Shown here: in pieces, positions 9,372 to 16,475 of the stretch
How the letters are laid out: the number at the start of each line of letters is the position of its first letter
How positions within the stretch are numbered: position 1 is the first letter of the stretch
Assembly (NCBI GenBank): GCA_002294045.1
Contig: DBEP01000069.1
Location: forward strand, 27,786-91,785
DNA length: 64,000 nucleotides
Direction: 5' to 3'
Source: Lachnoclostridium sp. UBA903
GTDB lineage: Bacteria; Bacillota; Clostridia; Lachnospirales; Lachnospiraceae
The notes under the pieces: model-generated
What the model was told of the DNA's origin: nothing
Seen by the model: the letters and a program-made list of their open reading frames with translations, nothing else
Database searches by the model: none
Made by a program: the position numbers and the translations under genes

Positions 9372-10370
9372 TTGAAGGAATATAATCTTATAATTGACGG
9401 AGGAACCACGAATACCCGATTTACCCTGTTAGACCAGGACAAACCGGTTTTACGGACAGAGTGCAGGGTAGGAGCGGTCAATGCAAACTCATCCTCTGCA
9501 AATGAACAATTAAAAAAAGCTGTGATAAATAAAATAAATGAACTGGAAGAGCAGAATAATTGTATAATTACGGAAATATTTGCTTCCGGCATGATAACTT
9601 CCAATGCCGGACTGTATGAACTGCCCCACCTGGAAGCACCGGTCTCCTTTTTGGACCTGGCCGAAGGCGTACAGGTGCGGAAATTACCGGGGTTCAGCGA
9701 AAGAGCATTGTTTCATTTTATTCCCGGTATCATATTTCATAACCAGCCCCGGTTTGGTATTGATATGCTGCGCGGGGAAGAGGTGGAAATAATAGGAGCC
9801 CTGAAACCGGAAGATAAGGATAAGTCCATTCTGTTTCTGCATTTTGGTTCCCATAATAAGTTAATGTATTATACCGAAGGCATGATACAAAATGCCGTTA
9901 CCACCATTGGCGGTGAACTTTTTTGGACAATTATAACAGATACGATTATAAAAAGTTCCGTCGGCAGGATGAAAGAATCCTTTACCCTTGATGAGGATTA
10001 TGTTAAAATAGGCTTTAAAGAGACGAAAGAAAATAATATATCCAGGTCGGTGTTTCAGGCAAGAATCCATCATGTGGTTAACCAGGCCGGTCCGAAGCAG
10101 GTAATATCTTATATCTGCGGAGCCGTAATGAATATCGACCTGCAGGCCTTTGCTCCGCTGTTAAATCAAAGAGCCGATAAATATATTATATATGGGAGAG
10201 AAATCTTTATTGAAGCTTTTAACATATGTCTTCCGCTGCTGGAAAACGGAACCTTCCAAAACAAGATGGAAGTGATTTCTTATGAAGAGAGTGAATGGTT
10301 AAGTGTAAAGGGAGTTCAGGTGATTCGGAACAGATATAAATCGTTACATACCGGTTCAGAGAATGTATGA
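9372..10370 (+). CDS. dgoK: 2-dehydro-3-deoxygalactonokinase
   Basis: Phosphorylates 2-keto-3-deoxy-D-galactonate with ATP. The DgoK family is recognised by the N-terminal phosphate-binding strand LIIDGGTTNTRF, the FASGMITSNAGLYELPH segment (about residues 75-92), and FIPGI...DMLRGEE in the middle. An ATG at 9363 is also in frame, but it overlaps the ribosome binding site AAAGGA (9358-9363). TTG 9372 sits 8 bp after that site and is preferred; the choice changes only three residues. It lies between the dehydratase and aldolase genes, so the pathway order is dgoD-dgoK-dgoA. Confidence 0.92.
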   Translation: MKEYNLIIDGGTTNTRFTLLDQDKPVLRTECRVGAVNANSSSANEQLKKAVINKINELEEQNNCIITEIFASGMITSNAGLYELPHLEAPVSFLDLAEGVQVRKLPGFSERALFHFIPGIIFHNQPRFGIDMLRGEEVEIIGALKPEDKDKSILFLHFGSHNKLMYYTEGMIQNAVTTIGGELFWTIITDTIIKSSVGRMKESFTLDEDYVKIGFKETKENNISRSVFQARIHHVVNQAGPKQVISYICGAVMNIDLQAFAPLLNQRADKYIIYGREIFIEAFNICLPLLENGTFQNKMEVISYEESEWLSVKGVQVIRNRYKSLHTGSENV

Positions 10371-10385
10371 AAAAACTTTCACTCT

Positions 10386-10413
10386 GAAAGAACCCGCAAG
10401 GGGGGCTTCTTTC
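10386..10413. promoter_or_regulatory. Intercistronic hairpin dgoK-dgoA
   Basis: GAAAGAA...TTCTTTC with an inner CCC/GGG pairing forms a hairpin right after dgoK, without a T-run. It may tune expression or mRNA decay inside the operon. Confidence 0.35.
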
Positions 10414-10456
10414 CTAAGATTTTGTGCCGCTGCCGGCGGCGGAATGAGAGGTTAAT

Positions 10457-11080
10457 ATGTTAGAAAAAGATTTTTTATCTACCAGGGTTATCGCAATCTC
10501 AAGAGGAATTTCCGGGCCATCTCTGGAGAAACTGATTCAGGCACTGGAGGCCGGCGGTATCCGATTGGCTGAAGTAACTTTGAATTCTCCGGATGCTTTA
10601 AATTCCATTTACCGGTTAAGGCAAAAGTTCGGAAAAAGCATTCACATCGGAGCCGGAACCGTTTTAAACCTGAATGCGGCCAAAGAAGCAGTTGGCGCAG
10701 GGGCGGAATTTATAGTTACTCCCAATATAGACAGAGAAGTGATTGAGTATTGCGTATCCAAAAATATATTAATAGTACCGGGAGCACTTACGCCCAGTGA
10801 AATTATGGAAGCCATCAAATACGGCAGCAGGTATGTCAAGATGTTTCCCATAAAAACCATGGGAGCGGAGTATCTGAAAGATGTACTGTCTTCTTTAAGT
10901 GAAGCTAAAATCGTTGCGGTGGGAGGAATTAATACCGCAAACGCCGCGGATTTTATTGCAAACGGCGCCGTCGGACTGGGAGTCGGCGGTAATCTTTGCA
11001 GAATCCCGGAGGATGGGGATTACGGAAAAATATCCGCTTATGCAAAAGAGCTTCTTGCAATATGCCGGCCGCATAAATAA
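10457..11080 (+). CDS. dgoA: 2-dehydro-3-deoxy-6-phosphogalactonate aldolase (KDPG/KDPGal type)
   Basis: Class I aldolase of the Eda/DgoA family, 207 residues, splitting KDPGal into pyruvate and glyceraldehyde 3-phosphate. Visible active-site elements are Glu39 in LAEVTLNSP and the Schiff-base Lys128 in YVKMFPIK. The phosphate loops are GAGTV (65-69) and AVGGINTAN. The sequence alone would also fit KDPG aldolase (Eda). Placement after dgoD and dgoK points to the galactonate substrate. GAGAGG precedes the ATG. Cytoplasmic. Confidence 0.88.
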   Translation: MLEKDFLSTRVIAISRGISGPSLEKLIQALEAGGIRLAEVTLNSPDALNSIYRLRQKFGKSIHIGAGTVLNLNAAKEAVGAGAEFIVTPNIDREVIEYCVSKNILIVPGALTPSEIMEAIKYGSRYVKMFPIKTMGAEYLKDVLSSLSEAKIVAVGGINTANAADFIANGAVGLGVGGNLCRIPEDGDYGKISAYAKELLAICRPHK

Positions 11081-11112
11081 CATAAATTGGGGTACAGAAA
11101 TGGGGAAGAATA

Positions 11113-11883
11113 ATGGGATATACGGAACATAGATCCACGGCACGGGTTCTGTCAATATTACAGCAGGTAGCCGGTAATCATGAGGGATATACCCTTTCTA
11201 AATTGGCGGAATTATTGGAAGCACCAAAGGGAAGTATTTTTCCCATGCTTCAGACCCTGAAGGAATACCGCTTTTTGTCCTATGACGAAAGGACGGGACT
11301 GTATCAGATTGGTCCCATGGCCTTTCAGGTAGGCATGGCATTTGTTAATTATGGTGATAATTTAAAATTTATAGATATGAAGCTTTCCCAGATTGTGGAA
11401 AGCTGTTTGGAAACCGCCCATTTTGGAGTACTGGATAGCGGAAATGTGGTTTATTTGTTAAAAAAAGATTCTCCCCAGGCAATCCGTATGATTTCTACTG
11501 TCGGTAAAACTTTGCCGGCTTACGGAACAGGTATCGGCAAGGCATTGCTTATGGACCATTCTCTGGAAGAACTAAAGGAAATATACCCGGAAGGCTTGAA
11601 AAAGCTCACTTATAATACGATTGTCGATTTTAATGTGCTGGAAGATGAATTGAAAAGTTTCCGTAAGGATGACGTGGCCTATGAATATGAAGAATCCAAT
11701 AAGGATGTTCAATGCGTCGCTGCGGCAATCCGGAAGGATTCCAAGATCGTAGCCGCAGTCAGCGTAGCGATACCGATTTTCCGGTGTGATGAAGAAAAGA
11801 TAAAAAATATACGGAATATACTGTTGGAAGCCAAAAAAGAATTGGAAGAGTATATTGCCAGGAGTAATTATATATTTCATTGA
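11113..11883 (+). CDS. IclR-family transcriptional regulator
   Basis: 256 residues with an N-terminal winged helix-turn-helix (about 5-65, STARVLSILQQVAGNHEGYTL...). The C-terminal IclR effector domain contains YGTGIGKALL and the late CVAAAIRKDSKIVAAVSVAIP strand. It is the last gene of the galactonate operon, 32 bp after the aldolase, so it probably senses galactonate, KDGal or a related acid and controls the 2427 promoter, perhaps through the palindrome at 2482-2495. Family confident, target inferred. Confidence 0.88.
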   Translation: MGYTEHRSTARVLSILQQVAGNHEGYTLSKLAELLEAPKGSIFPMLQTLKEYRFLSYDERTGLYQIGPMAFQVGMAFVNYGDNLKFIDMKLSQIVESCLETAHFGVLDSGNVVYLLKKDSPQAIRMISTVGKTLPAYGTGIGKALLMDHSLEELKEIYPEGLKKLTYNTIVDFNVLEDELKSFRKDDVAYEYEESNKDVQCVAAAIRKDSKIVAAVSVAIPIFRCDEEKIKNIRNILLEAKKELEEYIARSNYIFH

Positions 11884-11935
11884 TTTTTGTATGGGACAGT
11901 TACACAAAAGTTAATTTACTAAACTTGTGTCTAAA

Positions 11936-12035
11936 AATATGGTTTATATTCCTTAAATTTTGCAGTCGCGAGGGTGAGGCTCTAAGCCATTCGCGCTTAC
12001 TTTTCACAAAATATCTAAGAAATATAAACCATATT
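11936..12035. repeat. 100-bp nested inverted-repeat element
   Basis: AATATGGTTTATATT (11936-11950) is matched exactly in inverse by 12021-12035, and the similarity continues inward (CTTA...TAAG, ATTTT...AAAAT). The centre holds a second hairpin, CGCGA...TCGCG with GGCT/AGCC inside. The whole unit could fold into one long branched stem. It lies between the IclR gene and the tail locus, and could be a small non-autonomous element or a strong convergent terminator. No coding sequence fits. Confidence 0.65.
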
Positions 12036-12121
12036 CTTCCCCAAAGGAATTATATTTAATTTTGCAGCAGCCTACTGTTCCAAGCAAGGCTGTCTTTCAG
12101 ATAATCTGCAATCCGTCTATG

Positions 12122-12610
12122 TTAAGCGTCAGGGACTGATTTAACAGCATAAGCGTCCAACAAATTCCATTTATCAAATTGTTCTTCGCTATACATTCCT
12201 ACACCAATAGGGTGGGCAATAAAGTTAATATTTGTATTTACCCTCTTTAAATCTCTGACGCCTTTAAGAATCTCCATACACAATAAATATCCGATCTCCA
12301 TATTATAAAAATTTACAGTCAAAGGAGTATATAACTCCTCTATCTCAGCAGGGGGAGTTTTTGCTCTGTCTAAAATGATATCTCCCTGATTGCTGATGAT
12401 AACTGCCCTGTCCTTATTCTCTTTTCTATATGAAGTAATTATGATAGTATGATTTTCCTTTGCCAGGATACGGGCATTGAGTACTTCCTTTTCACTTGTT
12501 AAATATCCTTCCGGATAAAGTACAATATCAATATACGGATTCGTTTTTATTTCATATTCAAGCTGAGTGATTCCATTTTCGTGTTTAGGCTGTCCTATAA
12601 GAACTTTCAT
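12122..12610 (-). CDS. Small carbon-nitrogen hydrolase (nitrilase-fold) protein
   Basis: 162 residues with the three conserved elements of the nitrilase superfamily triad in the right order: Glu34 in VLYPEGY, Lys84 in DRAKTPP and Cys111 in IGYLLCMEI. It begins with the usual beta strand MKVLIGQPKHENG. Family members are normally about 260 residues or more. This one has short connecting loops and ends soon after the HPIGVGM strand, so it is a reduced form. It is the third gene of the minus-strand operon after the repressor and ImmA-like genes. An amidase-type role in control or immunity of the tail cassette is possible but only inferred. No ordinary phage function is known to me for this pairing. 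Confidence 0.55.
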   Translation of the reverse strand: MKVLIGQPKHENGITQLEYEIKTNPYIDIVLYPEGYLTSEKEVLNARILAKENHTIIITSYRKENKDRAVIISNQGDIILDRAKTPPAEIEELYTPLTVNFYNMEIGYLLCMEILKGVRDLKRVNTNINFIAHPIGVGMYSEEQFDKWNLLDAYAVKSVPDA

Positions 12611-12678
12611 TGTATCTCCTTCTGACGCTTGTATGTAATAACAATGATAAATTGGATTTATTTTATAGCTATTTTGTA

Positions 12679-13140
12679 TTATTCCAGCCTTTTTAGCACT
12701 CCAAGACAGGGTGTGAAATATATAATATAATTTTTATATTCCGCAAAGGTTCCGTATTTATTATTATATGCCTCCAGGGCATCCTTTAAATAATCCTCGG
12801 TAATGTCCAGATAGTCAGCCATCGTATAAAGACTGGTGCATCCGGCTTCATAGCACTTTATAATCCCTTCCAGGCCTACCTGGATATCATAAGAAACCAA
12901 ACGGGCACGGTGTTCCTGTTTTCTGTTATTGTCATTTTTCTGATCCAGTATATCACCGACAGAGGTCAGATGATGGCCGATTTCTTCTGCAAGGACACAC
13001 CCTTTTTCTTTGCTGGTCAGATTTTTGTCAATAGCAATACAGCCGTCCGCATATAGCCCCTTCAGACCCTTCACTTCGTATAAATCCATCTCTTTTACAA
13101 ACAGTTTATCGTGCTGCTTCTGTAAGTCTTCGTATGTCAT
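12679..13140 (-). CDS. ImmA/IrrE-family metallopeptidase-like protein
   Basis: 153 residues. The central helix CVLAEEIGHHLTSVGDI (48-64) is the zinc-peptidase helix of the ImmA/IrrE family. The usual HExxH reads EEIGH here (52-56), so the first His is replaced by Glu; phage-borne members often show this form. The family cleaves or destabilises the adjacent repressor after DNA damage or another signal. The gene is 13 bp downstream of the repressor on the same strand, exactly the usual pairing. It is therefore the probable anti-repressor for induction of the tail cassette. Family confident, peptidase activity less so because of the changed motif. Confidence 0.8.
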   Translation of the reverse strand: MTYEDLQKQHDKLFVKEMDLYEVKGLKGLYADGCIAIDKNLTSKEKGCVLAEEIGHHLTSVGDILDQKNDNNRKQEHRARLVSYDIQVGLEGIIKCYEAGCTSLYTMADYLDITEDYLKDALEAYNNKYGTFAEYKNYIIYFTPCLGVLKRLE

Positions 13141-13153
13141 TTACCTCTCCCCT

Positions 13154-13489
13154 TTATTGACCCCTGTTTTTATTATTTCTAGCTGCCAGCAGCAGTTGTT
13201 TATATTCTTCAATCTTGGATAATTCTTCTTCGGTCCAGTTTTCATTATCTTCTTTATGGGCTGCGACAGTTGGTATGGGCTGTGCTTCTTCCCATCCCAT
13301 AAGATATGCGGGAGAGCAGTTGAAAATTTTTGCCAGCTTAACAATGGTTTCATGCTTGATATTTTTAATTTCTCCGCTTTCATACCGCTGCATGGTAGCT
13401 TCTTTTACCCCCAATTGGTTTGCTACTTCCAATAAAGTCATTCCTGTTAATAACCTTCTCTCCTTAATCCTTTCCTGTAAAACAGACAT
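13154..13489 (-). CDS. Xre-type helix-turn-helix repressor of the tail locus
   Basis: The 111-residue form starts MSVLQERIKERRLLTG, the normal beginning of lambda-Cro/Xre repressors, and AGGAG lies 8 bp upstream of this ATG (13489). An upstream in-frame ATG at 13540 would add 17 residues but has a poor binding site. The HTH spans about 5-62 (MTLLEVANQLGVKEATMQRYESG, YLMGWEE), and a short acidic helix tail follows. It is divergent from the structural operon, and matching inverted repeats surround both promoters, so it should repress them. It is paired with the ImmA-like gene. Confidence 0.88.
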   Translation of the reverse strand: MSVLQERIKERRLLTGMTLLEVANQLGVKEATMQRYESGEIKNIKHETIVKLAKIFNCSPAYLMGWEEAQPIPTVAAHKEDNENWTEEELSKIEEYKQLLLAARNNKNRGQ

Positions 13490-13592
13490 AAACACCGGCT
13501 CCTGATCCGTAAATTTAGGTTTTTTATAAGGAAAACCCATAAACCGTTCATTACCATTATATTGAATAACAAAAATGGAGTGTTACATATTT

Positions 13593-13621
13593 AATATAAC
13601 ATTAACTTTCGTAGAATGCAA
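13593..13621 (-). promoter_or_regulatory. Promoter of the repressor operon
   Basis: On the minus strand, TTGCAT (13621-13616) and TATATT (13598-13593) are separated by 17 bp and point to the repressor gene. The putative operator at 13645 sits just upstream. Confidence 0.6.
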
Positions 13622-13644
13622 CATTTTTTAAAAAAAATTAAAAA

Positions 13645-13659
13645 ACTTACGTAATAAGT
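13645..13659. promoter_or_regulatory. Operator 1 of the tail locus
   Basis: ACTTA-CGTAA-TAAGT is a perfect inverted repeat touching the -35 box of the rightward promoter. The same arms recur at 14181-14195, and related CTTAC/GTAAG arms lie at 13693-13709. It is the best candidate binding site for the Xre repressor. Confidence 0.65.
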
Positions 13660-13660
13660 A

Positions 13661-13689
13661 TTGACAAAAGAACAAAACTGTAGTATTAT
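13661..13689 (+). promoter_or_regulatory. Rightward promoter of the tail structural operon
   Basis: TTGACA (13661-13666) and TATTAT (13684-13689) have a 17-bp spacer, a near-consensus sigma-A promoter. It is flanked by the inverted repeats at 13645 and 13693, so it would be shut when the repressor is bound. Confidence 0.75.
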
Positions 13690-13692
13690 TAA

Positions 13693-13709
13693 CTTACTCG
13701 ATACGTAAG
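13693..13709. promoter_or_regulatory. Operator 2 of the tail locus (variant)
   Basis: CTTAC-N7-GTAAG lies at the expected transcription start of the rightward promoter. The arms match those of operators 1 and 3, but the spacing differs. Confidence 0.5.
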
Positions 13710-13934
13710 AAAGCAAAAATAAAACTATTATAGTGGTTATAATAGAAATTACCAAAATAGTTACTGTTACGGAGTATCGGGGAAAATTTGAAAATATTAA
13801 TTCAAAACTGCAAATATTTCTATAAACAGGAAAAAATTTATTAATTGAAATAGTAACGGGTTTTGACTATCAGCCATCTTTTTATTTGATAAAATTTTTT
13901 TCAAATTTCCTACCGGATAAAAAGCTTTCCAGGT

Positions 13935-13992
13935 GTGTTTGAAAAATGCTTGTGCGGGGCATTCAGTATGATGCAGTGATTTTTTTAAACAC
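13935..13992. repeat. Short copy of an interspersed palindromic repeat
   Basis: The ends GTGTTT / AAACAC and the inner GAAAAATGCTTGTGC match the 34475-34631 element in inverse orientation, but the central GCCCCACTTTGCGG arms are missing. It looks like an internally deleted copy. Confidence 0.6.
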
Positions 13993-14040
13993 GTTTCAGG
14001 AAGGATGTGCATATTACATCGGAGGAAGCCCGTCACGGGA

Positions 14041-14081
14041 GTGACAGTACGCCAGTGCCAGAATCTGGCAAGCTGGACTCT
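14041..14081. repeat. 41-bp hairpin unit, copy 1
   Basis: Begins GTGAC and ends GACTCT, with the palindrome GCCAGAATCTGGC at 14057-14069. A second unit of exactly the same length and about three-quarters identity lies at 53651-53691 in the same orientation. Confidence 0.6.
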
Positions 14082-14180
14082 TATGCAGTTATGGAAATTT
14101 TAATTTCGGTTTACCGATTCTAAGTACCGGTTAATCGAAGAGTTTGAAAGGGAAAGCAGGAGAATTTTTTTTACATTAAA

Positions 14181-14195
14181 ACTTACGCAATAAGT
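14181..14195. promoter_or_regulatory. Operator 3 of the tail locus
   Basis: ACTTA-CGCAA-TAAGT differs from operator 1 by a single base in the spacer, yet lies about 520 bp further on, close to the first structural gene. A second repressor site for looping or for an internal start is possible; no strong -10/-35 pair is visible beside it. Confidence 0.55.
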
Positions 14196-14451
14196 AAGAG
14201 TTAAAAATGTGTTTTACGTGTTACAGAAGGGAAAGGATGCCATATCGGGGCAGGGGGATAAACGGTCAGAATTTAGCTTAGGGCGGGCAGCAGACTGTTA
14301 TATATCGAAAATTCAGCTTAAACCGGGAAACTTTCAGGATAGAATTAAATATTTTCAAATCACCGTCATTTTGGTATTTCTGACGTTAACTATAAAGGCA
14401 GATAGCTTGGACTGAACCAAGTAAAACAATGTATTGGAAAGGGAGGAGTGT

Positions 14452-14907
14452 ATGAAGAAGGAACAATTGATAAAATCAGGCTTTACGGAAGATATGGCGC
14501 AAAAGGTCATGGATATTTTAAGGGAAGAATTAAAGAGCTTTATACCCAAGGCCAGATTTGACCAGGTAAATGAAGCAAAAAAAGAATTGGAAAAAAAGCT
14601 GGCCTGTTTAGAGATTCAAATTGCAGAACATAAGTATGGGAAATTTACATATCAGGAGCTTGAGAACATTATAAAGGATTTATGGAAAGCCAATGCTGCC
14701 ATACGGGCGGAACAGGAAGCAAAAATCAAGGATATCCTGATTCAGTCGGCCATCCGGTCAAGGCTTTCCCGGATTAAGTATGCGGACCTTCTGATGAGTA
14801 AATTTGACAAATCCAGGCTGACTATTGCTTCTGACGGTACCGTATCCGGCATTGATGAGCAATTGGAAGAAATGAAAACATCTTATGAGGGGTTATTCCG
14901 CGCATAA
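14452..14907 (+). CDS. Phage GP20-like scaffold protein
   Basis: 151 residues from the ATG that follows GGGAGGAG (14441-14448); an ATG-less extension to 14434 is less likely. The N-terminus is a predicted helix, and a Lys/Glu-rich coiled-coil runs about 20-100. The C-terminus reads DGTVSGIDEQLEEMKTSYEGLF, the typical ending of phage minor structural protein GP20. In complete phages this family scaffolds head assembly. Here no capsid gene is present, so it is either a relic or re-used, for example in tail or tube assembly. It is the first gene of the structural operon. Confidence 0.75.
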   Translation: MKKEQLIKSGFTEDMAQKVMDILREELKSFIPKARFDQVNEAKKELEKKLACLEIQIAEHKYGKFTYQELENIIKDLWKANAAIRAEQEAKIKDILIQSAIRSRLSRIKYADLLMSKFDKSRLTIASDGTVSGIDEQLEEMKTSYEGLFRA

Positions 14908-15002
14908 CGGATGGAGGAGAGGCTGAAGCAGTACGTATCTTCAGGCAAACAGGGCATGTCATGGGAATTAAGGTCAATACAGATGGAAAGGAGTGGGAGG
15001 TC

Positions 15003-15407
15003 ATGGCAGATAGTATAAAAGAAGCAATTGTTAACAGGCTTGGGGAGCTATATCCGGGATATACCGTATATGATGAAGATATACCCGGGGAATATGAGAA
15101 ACCGTCATTTTTGATTAATGTGAAAAGTCAGAGTCTTACGAATCTGCTCCAGGGTAAACTAAAGAACCAGCTTACCTTTGATATTTCATATTACGGCAAC
15201 ACGGCTGAAACAATAAAAAAGGATTGTTTCGCCGCTGGACAGGCCCTGCTGGCAGGGTTTGACCTTATAAACGGTTACCGTATCAAGAATAAGAAGGCGG
15301 AAACCATTGATAATGTACTGCATTTCACCTTTGATATCCAGTATACCGTAAGGAAAGAAGAGACATTTATCAAGATGCAGAAACAGGAAATGAACACGAA
15401 TTTATAA
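15003..15407 (+). CDS. Tail terminator / XkdJ-like protein (DUF6838 type)
   Basis: 134 residues starting at the ATG after AGGAGTGGGAGG; upstream in-frame starts from 14961 lack a good site. The pattern IKEAIVNRLGELYPGYTVYDEDIPG, followed by ISYYG and a late HFTFDIQYTVRKEE, matches the PBSX XkdJ / tail completion group found just before sheath genes. It should cap the top of the tail tube, important for a headless particle. The assignment rests on length, pattern and position next to the sheath. Confidence 0.65.
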   Translation: MADSIKEAIVNRLGELYPGYTVYDEDIPGEYEKPSFLINVKSQSLTNLLQGKLKNQLTFDISYYGNTAETIKKDCFAAGQALLAGFDLINGYRIKNKKAETIDNVLHFTFDIQYTVRKEETFIKMQKQEMNTNL

Positions 15408-15419
15408 AGGAGGATTATC

Positions 15420-16460
15420 ATGGCAGGAACATGGAACAATCAAAACAAAATTTTACCGGGTGCATATATTAACTTTTTAACAAATGCCCCTTTATCCATC
15501 ACACCGGGGGAACGGGGAACCGTACTTTTGCTTCAGGAGATGAGTACCGGAGAAACCGGTGATTTGTATACGGTTACCGCAATTGAAAATACATACCCGG
15601 ACGGAGTAACGGCTGAGGATACCTACCTGGCGGCGGAAGCCTTAAAAGGAGCCCGCACCGTCAAGGTATATAATCTGGGAACCGCCCATAGCGGGGAAAC
15701 AGTGGAAGCAGCTCTGGCAGCAATTAAAACCGTTGAGTTTGACGTGTTGGCGTATCCCTATGACGGGACAGGATTTGAGGCTAAGGCAGTTATTGCGGCC
15801 TGGATTAAGGCAATGACAGATACCGAAGGCAAGGGAATCCAGGGGGTATTTGCAAACTATCGGGGTGATTATGAGGGTATTATTAACGTAACCCAGGGAG
15901 TTAAATTGTCCGACGGAACAGTTCTGACACCGGCAGAAACCACAGCCTGGGTTGCAGGCATTACGGCCGGTGCCAATGTAAACCAGTCCAACACGGGTAA
16001 AAAGTACCAGGGAGCTATTGATGTGGTACCCCGTAAGACGAAAGCGGAAATGGAAGCCGCCATTACAGCGGGAGAGTTCATTTTCAAGGCAGACAGTGCC
16101 CAGAACGTTACGGCTGTATATGATATTAACTCCCTGACCACCGCAACGGAATCAAAAGGGAAACCTTTTGCCAAAAACAGGGTAATCCGTACTCTTTACG
16201 GCATTAATAATGATATTACGGAAATATTTGAATCCAATTTTGTGGGCCGCCTTGATAATAATGAGGATGGCAGAGCCCAATTAAGGGCAACCGTTGTGGA
16301 GTATTTTAATGAACTTCAGAGACTGGGTGCCATAAAGGATTTTACGGCTGAGGATGTTGCCATTACCCAGGGTACGGATTCCGATGCCGTAGTGATTGAA
16401 AGTTATATCAAACCCGTAGACAGCATTGAAAAAATGTATATCACAGTGAAATTATCCTAA
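15420..16460 (+). CDS. Contractile tail sheath protein (XkdK-like)
   Basis: 346 residues, forming the outer contractile sheath. It begins GTWNNQNKILPGAYINF (the PGVY-type start of sheath proteins) and has GERGTVLLLQEM. The C-terminal wedge domain includes NRVIRTLYGINNDITEIFESNFVGRLDNNEDGRAQL and ends in YIKPVDSIEKMYITVKL. It is shorter than B. subtilis XkdK (about 466) and close to compact clostridial tailocin sheaths. AAGGAGGA precedes the ATG. A real sheath proves that the particle is of the contractile (R-type) class. Confidence 0.93.
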   Translation: MAGTWNNQNKILPGAYINFLTNAPLSITPGERGTVLLLQEMSTGETGDLYTVTAIENTYPDGVTAEDTYLAAEALKGARTVKVYNLGTAHSGETVEAALAAIKTVEFDVLAYPYDGTGFEAKAVIAAWIKAMTDTEGKGIQGVFANYRGDYEGIINVTQGVKLSDGTVLTPAETTAWVAGITAGANVNQSNTGKKYQGAIDVVPRKTKAEMEAAITAGEFIFKADSAQNVTAVYDINSLTTATESKGKPFAKNRVIRTLYGINNDITEIFESNFVGRLDNNEDGRAQLRATVVEYFNELQRLGAIKDFTAEDVAITQGTDSDAVVIESYIKPVDSIEKMYITVKLS

Positions 16461-16475
16461 GGAGGAAAAGAGAAT

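Larger units (their letters stand above)
13490..14451. other. Long control region before the tail structural genes
   Basis: These 960 bases contain no convincing gene. They hold the two divergent promoters, three similar operators, a short member of an interspersed palindromic repeat (13935-13992) and a 41-bp hairpin unit (14041-14081). The ORFs of 79 codons (minus, from 14036) and 68 codons (plus, from 14209) lack binding sites and overlap the repeats. The region is AT-rich. The structural operon transcript would have an untranslated leader of about 750 nt if it starts at the 13661 promoter. Confidence 0.7.

Noticed and set aside
13797..14036. 79-codon minus-strand ORF in the tail control region
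   Set aside because: It overlaps the palindromic repeat, has no ribosome binding site, and its composition is unlike a small regulator.
14209..14415. 68-codon plus-strand ORF before the scaffold-like gene
   Set aside because: Starts at a GTG without binding site and shows no domain pattern; more likely leader sequence.
14911..15019. Short ORF (MEERLKQYVSSGKQGM) between the scaffold-like and tail terminator genes
   Set aside because: It overlaps the binding site and start of the next gene in another frame, and is too short to support without conservation data.
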